64,000 nt of DNA from positions 62,001 through 126,000 of the forward strand of contig WNNJ02000507.1 of assembly GCA_012934845.2 (NCBI GenBank). Reading direction: 5' to 3'. Below the pieces are notes generated by a model. That model was not told the DNA's origin. It worked only from the letters and a program-made list of their open reading frames with translations, and ran no database searches. Positions 56,167-64,000 of the stretch are shown piece after piece. Position 1 is the stretch's first letter, and each line of letters starts with the position of its first letter. The DNA is from Pomphorhynchus laevis. Taxonomy: Eukaryota; Acanthocephala; Palaeacanthocephala; Echinorhynchida; Pomphorhynchidae. Position numbers and translations under genes: made by a program.

Positions 56167-56370
56167 TTAAAAATAATATTCTTCGAATACGGCAGATTTA
56201 TCAGTTAATTCATTTGGTGATTTACTTCGATCTATAGACGGATAAGGTTCATACTCTCTAATCGCTGCACTTTGTATCATGACGTGAGCTATTTTAGTAC
56301 GCATCTTTCGTAATTTAATCTCGGTACCTTTTGAACGAAATTGTAATTCCGTCATCGGATCGTTCTCCAC
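56167..56370 (-). CDS. Possible exon of an unknown gene
   Basis: A 67-codon open frame on the minus strand reads MTELQFRSKGTEIKLRKMRT, KIAHVMIQSAAIREYEPYPS, then DRSKSPNELTDKSAVFEEYY. Its amino-acid make-up is balanced and charged, unlike the Lys/Asn/Ile-rich chance frames around it, which is why I list it. I recognise no family. A possible acceptor (TATGTGGAG) lies at its 5' side; no other exons could be linked. Confidence 0.3.
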   Translation of the reverse strand: MENDPMTELQFRSKGTEIKLRKMRTKIAHVMIQSAAIREYEPYPSIDRSKSPNELTDKSAVFEEYYF

Positions 56371-56802
56371 ATATAAATCATTAATAAAATTATATATTTA
56401 AATTAGAATGTTATCGTAATTTAAGAAATTTAATTAATTTTCCTTTTTAAATTAATATATTTTTGTTAGTGTTTATGCAGGCATATTACCGGTTGATGGT
56501 TGATTTGTAGTTGACACGTGCTGACTTTTATACATAACTCCGATCAAATTATGATATTAAAAATATACGCAAATGCAAATACGCCATCATGTTCAATTCT
56601 ATTAATGCCTCAAAATATTTGAATTAGCTCAACCATTCTATACTGGCCAAGTGAACGACAGTAAAAAATGCTCTACACACGACATTGTGATTATTTATTG
56701 ATTTCATTAAATATAAACGGATGTTGTATTGAATGTCAGTAAAACTGAGATTGTACGAAAAATTGTGTCTGCACTAATAAGATATTGTTCGTGATAAAAT
56801 AT

Positions 56803-57262
56803 GATAGATATATCAAATCTATATAAATTATCAATCGGATACCAAAAGTTTAAAATTTCAGGGTATATAAAATTATTAAAATTGAAATTCTTCTCATTGT
56901 CGAAAAGTCAGATATTATTTAGTGACTAATAAAGTCCATCAATATTTATATCAATACGATAGATATATCAAATCTATATAAATTATCAATCGGATACCAA
57001 AAGTTTAAAATTTCAGGGTATATAAAATCATTAAAATTGAAATTCTTCTCATTGTCGTAAAGTCAGATATCATTTGGTGACTAATAAAGTCGATCAATAT
57101 TTATATCAATACGATAGATATATCAAATCTATATAAATTATCAATCGGATACCAAAAGTTTAAAATTTCAGGGTATATAAAATTATTAAAATTGAAATTC
57201 TTCTCATTGTCGTAAAGTCAAATATTATTTGGTGACTAATAAAGTCCATCAATATTTAAATT
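56803..57262. repeat. Tandem array, three units of 155 bp
   Basis: Units start at 56803, 56958 and 57113 with GATAGATATATCAAATCT and include AATCGGATACCAAAAGTT, CAGGGTATATAAAAT and GACTAATAAAGTC. Only a few substitutions separate the units, so it is a young array. No function can be read from it. Confidence 0.9.
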
Positions 57263-58519
57263 TTTAAACAAGGAGCACAGCTTGACGTATCAATTTCACC
57301 TCCTTCACTGTCAATTAGTTAACAGAATGATTAATGTATTTTCTATAGTTTTACCACATTCTCACAATGGATCAGCGACTTTCTGATGACTAATTATATC
57401 ATTTATTTTATGTATAAAGCTATTTTATTTAAATCCTATCTTTCAATCAAGTGAATTATCACACAATCTAGTGTTGTACAATATGCAAAATATAAAACAG
57501 CTTGAATGTTGAAACTTTTTGTTACTATTCTTTTCACTGCACTTTGTTAAGACAATTCAAGTATTCGGTTACTAAGCATTAAGAAAATAACGACTTCTAA
57601 ACGAATTCATAGAATTTACATTGAAATAATTATCATATATGCTGTAATATAATAAAAAACATTAAAGTTGATTACATCGCGACTTAAGTTTACGGCATTT
57701 GCAAAAATTAATTGGATTTATTATAATCAATAGGAACGTTACAAAGGAACAATTTGGATTTGGATTATAAACTTTCCAAAGTTATTAAAATAACAATTGA
57801 ATTTTTATCAATAAAAACTATTTGCATTTTAATAAAAAATTCTGTTAATAAAAAGCCTATGAAAAACTTTTAAGCATTTCTGAATACCTGTCTAAAACAT
57901 AACATATCGATTAAAATAAAATGAATAAGACGGAAACTAAAACAAATAAGCAACATAAAAGATAATTTATATAAATAATAAATAATAAATTAGTATTTAT
58001 ATAATATTATATTATAATAATAAATATCATAAAAACACAAACTTTGTTAGAAAGTATTAGAAACAGAAAATATAAATGGTAGGTGATATGATCTACATAC
58101 AAATTCCATCGTACTTCCGCCATTTATCTTCTCGGTGAACCCTTAATGCTCGTCGCAATCGTAAGGCCCTATATACTGATTTAGATATCAATACGTAGAT
58201 ATTTGCCCGGTATGAACGAATGCATTCTACATAGTCGTAATGTTTAGAATATGATGTTTGTTATGTCATTTGCTTTATTAGATTATCAGCAACCTGTATA
58301 ATTGATCCGTTAGTTTAAAACACCATAGGGATGAAAGTACCATCGGAACGATTTTCACTATTCTTAGTTTATTTGATCTCTACATTCGAGGAAATTCCAT
58401 TACAGGCAATATCAGATATTGGATCTCTGTCTTGAATTTGCGTATATTGTATCACCTATTATTTGTATTTTATGTTTTCATTGCTTTCTGACCTTTTTAT
58501 GCGTTTATCCCATCATTCT
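57263..58519. other. A+T-rich spacer
   Basis: No gene, RNA or known repeat is seen. 58110-58470 has more even composition but no frame longer than a few dozen codons. Confidence 0.5.
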
Positions 58520-58720
58520 TTGTTTACCCCGTTGCTATATTGGGTCGAGGAATAAGGGGTCGAAACCAGTTCCTCCAGATGACCTCTAATCTGCAGTTCC
58601 TTCTGATGACCTCTAATCATTATCCTTATACATTGTCTGTTGTTTATTAGTCAATTCATAAAAATTTGGAATTTGATTTCTCTTAACTGTAGCCTAGTCC
58701 GTAAAATCGTTATTATTTAA
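58520..58720 (+). repeat. PLE terminal module (shortened copy)
   Basis: It reads ACCCCGTTGCTATATTGGGT, CGAGGAATAAGGGGTCGAAACC, and twice the words CAGTTCC...GATGACCTCTAATC, with the usual tail TTGTTTATTAGTCAATTC. The doubled 3' half suggests internal slippage. Arm B' is missing. Confidence 0.7.
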
Positions 58721-58879
58721 ATTTAGATAAATTCTACCGTAATATAAATATAAATTGTATAACATCTTATATAGTAATTTATTATTTATAATTACTTATT
58801 TTTATTAAAATACGTATACTCAGTTATCTGATCTTTTTAATTTTGATATTTAATATTGATATTTAAGCGAACAATATTT

Positions 58880-59100
58880 ATGGAGGATAATAAATAATAT
58901 ACTTTGTATTAGAATAATATATTATATAATCAAATTTCATCAGAGGAAATACATCATTAGCATGTATTTGGCCCGTTGCTATGTTGGGTAAAGGAGTTAG
59001 GGGCAGAAACCTGATAACATAGCAGTTCCTCCTGATGACCTCTAATTCTTATTCTGATACAACGTCTGTTATTTATTAGTCAATTCATAACAATTCAATT
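58880..59100 (+). repeat. PLE terminal structured module, upstream of the PLE coding region
   Basis: A well-preserved copy: closing stem ATTAGAATAA / TTATTCTGAT, small hairpin AAATACAT/ATGTATTT, arm A GGCCC, arm B TTGCTATGTT, arm A' GGGGC, arm B' AACATAGCAG, then CCTGATGACC. It lies about 320 bp ahead of the GIY-YIG frame in the same direction, where a 5' terminal repeat is expected, whereas elsewhere the module follows the RT tail. Confidence 0.8.
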
Positions 59101-59144
59101 CAAAAAAATCGACATTCATTATTTCATTATTTTACAACAGCCAC

Positions 59145-59275
59145 AAGCAGCATCTGACAGGGGCTGCCCTGCAATCGTCTTAAGCAAGGCAACCCACTGT
59201 AAGATGCTGCTGGATAATCCGTTAAGTTTAGTCTGAGTCAACTAAACTAGGTGGCGACACCGAAAAAACAACGTT
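59145..59275 (+). ncRNA. Run of three stem-loops in the PLE 5' region (unknown RNA structure)
   Basis: The sequence folds by eye into three consecutive hairpins. The first is long: AGCAGCATCT / AGATGCTGCT with an inner GGG-TGCC / GGCA-CCC stem (59151-59213). The second is GTTTAGT / ACTAAAC (59227-59250). The third is GGTG-GCGA-CACC (59252-59263) with a GNRA-type loop, followed by GAAAAAAC. Unlike its surroundings it is G+C-rich. It sits between the terminal module and the endonuclease frame, so a role as PLE 5' leader RNA is plausible. I recognise no known RNA family. Confidence 0.5.
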
Positions 59276-59419
59276 AAAATTTATGACTTTACAAAAGTTA
59301 CATGCACTCAACCAGGTTGGAAAAATACGTAAGTACCAATGATTTTAATGTAACAGAAAAAATTGTATAGTTTGTTATGTCATAAATAATAATTGTATTG
59401 TAAGTAATACGACAAACAA

Positions 59420-60530
59420 ATGTTTTCATTAAATATTACGAACAATTGTAACTGCAATACCGCAGTTGTAGTGTATCTAATACAATGTACATGTGGATTG
59501 CAATATATAGGAAAAACATATCAAATGTTAAAAACTAGGTTTAGGCAACACATATACAGCATAATAGTCAAACTATATTTCATAAGCAACAACAATTTCT
59601 TGACAAGATTTTTCTTGTCAACCAATGTTTCGGGTGTCGGGTCGTAGAGGCAGTGCACGAACCAGAAGTCAAGAAATCATGGCGGTAAAAGGAATAAGAA
59701 AAATAGAGCTAACAATATTAAAAAAGATAAGCATATTTGTGAACAATTAGAAATATTAAAACAACTTTTAAGTGTATCTAATACAATGTACATGTGGATT
59801 GCAATATATAGGAAAAACATATCAAATGTTAAAAACTAGGTTTAGGCAACACATATATCATATACAGCATAATAGTCAAACTATATTTCATAAGCAACAA
59901 CAATTTCTTGACAAGATTTTTCTTGTCAACCAATGTTTCGGGTGTCGGGTCGTAGAGGCAGTGCACGAACCAGAAGTCAAGAAATCATGGCGGTAAAAGG
60001 AATAAGAAAAATAGAGCTAACAATATTAAAAAAGATAAGCATATTTGTGAACAATTAGAAATATTAAAACAACTTTTAAGAGATAATAAACTAAAAGATC
60101 TTTATGTAAATATAAGAAGTTTTTCTAAAGATATTATTTGTTCAATAAATCAAAGATTAATTAACGATTAACAATTCGTTATATAATGACTTAAATGCTT
60201 ACTTTGGTAAACTGATTAATAGTAAAAGCTTAAATACATCAAATATAAACATTTGGAAAGATTATATATTTGATAAAATTAAAAATAAAATGAAAATAAC
60301 AAACAATTATAAAAGGAAAGATCTAATGAATAAAAATATGTATACAGAACTTACTAAATTAAAGGATAACTATATAATAACAACTATTGATAAAGCTAGT
60401 AATAACTTTGTCTTCATATGCAAAAAGCTTTATTATGATATACTGATAAAAGAAGTTCATTATAATGATTTAAATGTAAATGTAACATATGAACGTAGTG
60501 ATGTACTTACATTCAAATAAAATATTCTAT
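59420..60530 (+). mobile_element. PLE 5' coding region: GIY-YIG endonuclease followed by RT N-terminus
   Basis: The endonuclease part (59440-59660, better at 59772-59996) reads NCNTAVVVYLIQCTCGLQYI, GKTYQMLKTRFRQHI and HNSQTIFHKQQQF: the GIY-YIG pattern (VYLIQC...GLQYIGKT...R..QH), with Cys pairs in front. The RT N-terminal region follows downstream on the same strand (60040-60520): HICEQLEILKQLL, LYNDLNAYFGKLINS, then TIDKASNNFVFICKKLYYDI and NVTYERSD. Known Penelope elements carry GIY-YIG after the RT; here it precedes it, as in the permuted 'Naiad'-type PLEs. The region is interrupted and not a working copy. Confidence 0.75.
59471..60080 (+). repeat. Tandem duplication of the endonuclease segment (about 300 bp x 2)
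   Basis: 59471-59771 and 59772-60080 are nearly identical, from GTGTATCTAATACAATG to ATTAAAACAACTTTTA, apart from a small length difference near HIYHIQHN. The duplication covers the GIY-YIG domain and the linker, so the domain occurs twice in a row. Confidence 0.9.
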
Positions 60531-60738
60531 ATTTTTGTCATCTACACTCAAGATGACACTCTTTTATCAACACAAGTTACTTGTACATTAAACAAGAGAT
60601 TTAATCAACTTTCTATGTAAATATTTTAAAGAATAGATAACAGCAATTATATATTTTAGGTTTAATCATAAACCCAAAATTTTCTACAGCAATTTATTGA
60701 CAAGAAAATAAATAAAAGTACAGAAGATTTTGCATGTC
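60531..60738. other. Junction between PLE and LINE
   Basis: A+T-rich, with no frame. It should contain the 3' UTR of the antisense LINE whose stop codon lies at about 60737-60739. Confidence 0.45.
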
Positions 60739-63700
60739 AACCACTGGTACGGGAGTCGGGTCGAGGAAGCAGAGTACGAACCAAACTACTCCAGATATTG
60801 CGATTCTGAACGACATGCCATAGTTTTCTTACAGATAGTCCAAGACGTTCTTCGGCCAGTTTCGAGATTTGATCTCATTACCGTTATCGAGGTCTACTTA
60901 AAGGTCTCTTTCCAGAGTGTTCGACCTGTTAAACCCTCTGAGAAAGGCTATCCCTAGACATCGTCAGAAAGTGTCCTAGCCACTTCAACTGCCTTTCTTC
61001 GATGTGGAGAATCAGGGACGTTTCTCTGTCCATTCAAGATGACCCAATTTCTAACCTTATTTATAAGGCTAAGATCGGCCACACTGAGAAAAAACCGCAT
61101 TTCGTCGCCTTTATCCGATATATTATTATTTCGGTCATCACCCAAAGCTCATGACAATAGGTTTAGATAGAAGGCAAGATTGCGCGGTAAACCTAAAGCT
61201 TCGCTCGAAGACTAACTCCCGCTTAACCACGAAATACCTATACAAAGAACGCATTGCTGCGTTAGCTAATCATATCCGCTTCTCAATCTCCTTGATGTTC
61301 ATGCCATTCACCGAGAACAATACCCAAACATACTTAAAATTCTCAATATAAGGAAAAACTTTCCCCAATCAGAGTTGACATTGACACCTGAATCCTAGAC
61401 GAACAAATATAGGCAGGCTTGGAAGTATTAACAAACATCCCTGCTGCTTGGCATTCCATCGTAAATCGATCTAGTAGGCATTGTAAGTTCTTAAAACACG
61501 AAGCCAACATGACAACATCATCTGCAAAAAGCAGAGATGATATCATGATGGAACCGAACTGAAGACTGACATTCGACAGAGCAGCTTGTCTCGTAATTTT
61601 GACCAAGTAACAAAAGTAGAGACATAGGACAACCATGACTAAACCAAACGGCTACCGGAAATCATTCAGACTTCATACATAGAACACCAACACAACTCAT
61701 ACCTTGTTCATACAAAGAAGCCACATATACCCAAAGATAGTGTGGTATTTCATACTACCTTAGTACCTCCCACAACCCAAAGATAGTGTGGTATTTCATA
61801 CTCCCTTAGTACCTCCCACAACCTATCTCGCGGAATTCGGTCGAAGCCTTCTCTAAATCAATAAAGCACATGTAGATCAGTTGACTGAACTCCGAAACCG
61901 TTCGAGGATAGTTGAGAGAGTAAAGAGCTGATCCTTAGTTATATGATTGGTTCGATTTGACCCCCTGGAAACTGTCCATCAAATATAGGTTATATCCAAA
62001 ACTCAAGAATCATAGCAAATAAGTTGCCCATTTGGCTAAGAAGGGTGATGCTCCGATAATTGGAACGCACTCTTTGGTCCCCTTTCATAAAGATCAGTAC
62101 CACCACCTCAGTTCGCCATTCACTAGAAACCTTGCCCGACTTCAATGAAGCATTGAAGATCCGTGTTAGCCACTTCATTTCTACAACATCGAGAGCCTTT
62201 AAAGCTTCAGATCGAATCTCATATACTCAAGGGAACTTGCCTTTGCAAAGTTTTTAAAAAACAGAAATGACCTCTTACAAAGAGATGAGATCTTCAGTTG
62301 GTTCTAAAGGCGCTACTTCTACAAGAGAAAGCATATCTACTAGATTAAGGAGACTCATAAAATAATTTTCAAGCAACCGAAAATTTCTTCAATATCAGTC
62401 AGCGTAGATCCTCTGTTGTCATAGACAGTTTGAGGAGTTTTCTGCTTTCCAACACGAAGGTTCCTGATCGTCATTCAGAACATCTTCGAAGCTTACCTAT
62501 AATCAAGTTCTAAGTACTCTCTCAACTTCTCCCAAGCCGACTTCTTCGATTCGGTAACTGCTCGAGCTGAAGCTCTCTTTGCTTTTCGGTAATTGCCCAC
62601 AGGTTCCACTGATTTATCAGACAAAATTCCCTTGTCCGCCAGCTCCTCCTGTTGGACACAATCTCTAACTATTGGTGTCCACCGAGCAGTTCTAGGATTA
62701 CCTCCGTGACAAGCACCTAGAGCCTTCGAGCAAAGAGTTTTGGCAAGTAGGGATCTAAACATCTCCCATTTATGATCAATGTTCTTCACCTCTTCTGGCA
62801 ACCGAGAGAATTCCTCCCGGATGTAGCCAGCAAAACGTTCTTTGACAAAAACATCTACTATACGCTCCCAACGTGCCCTCACACAACGTTTTGGTTTACC
62901 AGGCTTGTGTAGCATCCGATTCTGCCATCAGAGCTTACTAACTACAAGGCAGTGATCTGTTGACAGCTCAGCCATATTTTCACACTAGTGTACAGAACAT
63001 AACGTTGCATATCAGATGAGACGATTACAAAATTGGTCATTGATATTTGAGTGAGAGAATCCTGATGGCATGTGCATACATAAAGCTCCTTGTGTTTAAA
63101 TATGGTGTTGGTTATGTTCAAATTGTTATGAAAACAATAGTGCAATAATTCAACACTACTCGTATTCAGATCAAAGAATCCGTTCCTCCCAAACACTCCC
63201 TTCCAAGTGCTACTATCACTACCAGCATGACCTAATAAAATATCGCTACCTAATAAAACGAGGGAATCTTTCACATGAGTACTCTCAAGCAAAGCCTGAA
63301 GCTCTTTGACGAAGATTGCATATTCCGAGATAATGTTGGGAGCATACAAACATACAATTTTCCTTCTTTTACTAAAAGTATTAGATACGCCAGCCCTTCG
63401 TTCATTAGGTTAAACCTCTTTACCACGAACGACAATCAGGGACTTGTAAGTATCCTTACACCCGCCATCCGTCGCTTTCCGTTAATATCTACGGAATAGT
63501 TCAATGTCCAAACTTGATATAATAATTTAGTTTCCGAAAAGTGAAGAGGAGTCATTCCGACTAATTCTAGACCGAAGGGACCCATCTCTCCAACTAATTT
63601 TGGTTCTTTCCCGCCAGCAAGATGAAATTCCATGTTCCTACATTAAGGCTACTCCGATTCGGCTGTTAACGCATCATTCTGCTGTCTCCGTACAACTGCC

Positions 63701-63870
63701 CGGTCACACGATACCCGACAATGAAAACTCATCCGGTCAGTGGTGAGTTGACCATTGTTCATCGCTCCTAATTTATTTCTCGTGAATTTCTTGCTTGTCA
63801 TTTTCATTGTTTTTATTTTGTTTGTTCGGCTGTCTCCCGTTCCCGATATCCTTTGATGATCCAACATCGC
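60739..63870 (-). mobile_element. APE-type single-ORF LINE, nearly full length, decayed (antisense)
   Basis: Domains in order on the minus strand. The start of the APE-like endonuclease is at 63633-63436 (LAGKEPKLVGEMGPFGLELV, then DINGKRRMAGVRILTSP). Its second half is at 63349-63000 (MYAPNIISEYAIFVKELQAL, LVLLGSDILLGHAG, FGRNGFFDLN, NNLNITNTIFKHKELYVC). A linker follows at 62915-62493 (GNPRTARWTPIVRDCV). RT is at 62180-61343 (VSSEWRTEVVVLIFMKGDQR, SNYRSITLLSQMGN, SSLLFADDVVMLAS), and the end reads LVRTLLPRPDSRTSG near 60790-60739. This matches a LINE protein abundant in fish and invertebrate genomes. Frame changes and stops are spread throughout. A 46-bp tandem duplication (61735-61820) sits in the RT. 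The clade name (RTE-like or other) is unsettled. Confidence 0.82.
61731..61824. repeat. 46-bp tandem duplication in the LINE RT
   Basis: ACAACCCAAAGATAGTGTGG then TATTTCATACT-CCTTAGTACCTCCC occurs twice in succession with one difference. It repeats the LREYEIPHYLWV-like region before motif B. Confidence 0.9.
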
Positions 63871-64000
63871 TACTGTAAGGAACTAGGCATCCTTTACTCT
63901 CTTGCGCCTTTTCGCAGTCGTCTTATCCGCCGTTGGAGTAATCGGAGTGATTTTATTTGTTCGGCCATCTTCACTTCGCGATATCCTGTGATGATCCAAC
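63800..64000 (-). repeat. 5' end of the LINE with repeated promoter-like unit
   Basis: TTTGTTCGGC-GTCT followed by CGATATCCT-TGATGATCCAAC occurs at 63816-63868 and again at 63948-64000, about 132 bp apart. In LINE orientation these lie upstream of the endonuclease start, as tandem 5' UTR monomers do in several LINE families. The window ends inside the second unit. Confidence 0.6.

Noticed and set aside
56803-57262. CRISPR-like array
   Set aside because: The 155-bp units are directly adjacent with no variable spacers, in animal DNA; it is a minisatellite.

Overview
The window looks like nuclear DNA of a small invertebrate animal. It is very A+T-rich (about three quarters by eye), has spliced genes with GT-AG introns, and is dense in non-LTR retrotransposons, Penelope-like retroelements (PLEs), foldback DNA and minisatellites. 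Two host genes can be read with matching splice phases. A TIA-1/TIAR-type RNA-binding protein has 13 inferred coding exons between 4069 and 27458. An Hmx/mls-2-type homeobox gene has two exons, 46495-46639 and 54363-54901. Several 44-48 bp introns beside multi-kilobase ones would suit a nematode, but the sequence alone does not fix the phylum.

Layout. 1-2190: a CR1/L2-like LINE cut by the window edge, followed by a second LINE 3' end. 2191-4068: A+T-rich 5' flank. 4069-27458: the TIA-1-like gene. Its large introns hold foldback repeats, an ABC-transporter pseudogene (about 7600-7990), PLE tails (10.5-12.1 kb and 21.5-22.6 kb), two different antisense elements of the endonuclease-at-the-C-terminus (R2-like) kind in neighbouring introns (16.17-19.04 and 19.75-21.38 kb), and a Merlin/ISXO2-like DNA transposon with about 80-bp terminal inverted repeats (24.0-26.85 kb). 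27.8-29.0 kb: antisense PLE pieces. 29.44-31.83 kb: a fossil Ty3/Gypsy-like element. 31.8-44 kb: PLE tails, foldbacks, a third R2-like fragment, a 360-bp tandem array, a tRNA-derived SINE and a small LINE fragment. 44.1-46.5 kb: A+T-rich Hmx upstream DNA. 46.5-54.9 kb: Hmx, whose 7.7-kb intron holds LINE, R2-like, PLE and SINE/foldback insertions. 55-58.5 kb: hairpins and a 155-bp tandem array. 58.5-60.5 kb: a PLE 5' region with a GIY-YIG endonuclease coded before the reverse transcriptase. 60.7-64.0 kb: a nearly full-length but decayed antisense LINE.

The most interesting signal is a PLE family that appears to be domain-permuted: GIY-YIG comes first, and the RT frame ends just before the 3' terminus. 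About 15 intact or partial copies of its terminal module occur in both orientations. The better copies share a closing stem, a small hairpin and two interleaved helices (a pseudoknot order) in which base pairs change together between copies. The module also carries hammerhead-like boxes (CTGATGA, GAAA) in an unusual order. It is a candidate self-cleaving or otherwise functional RNA. No RNA-fold or covariance search could be run, so this is a hypothesis supported by hand-read covariation.
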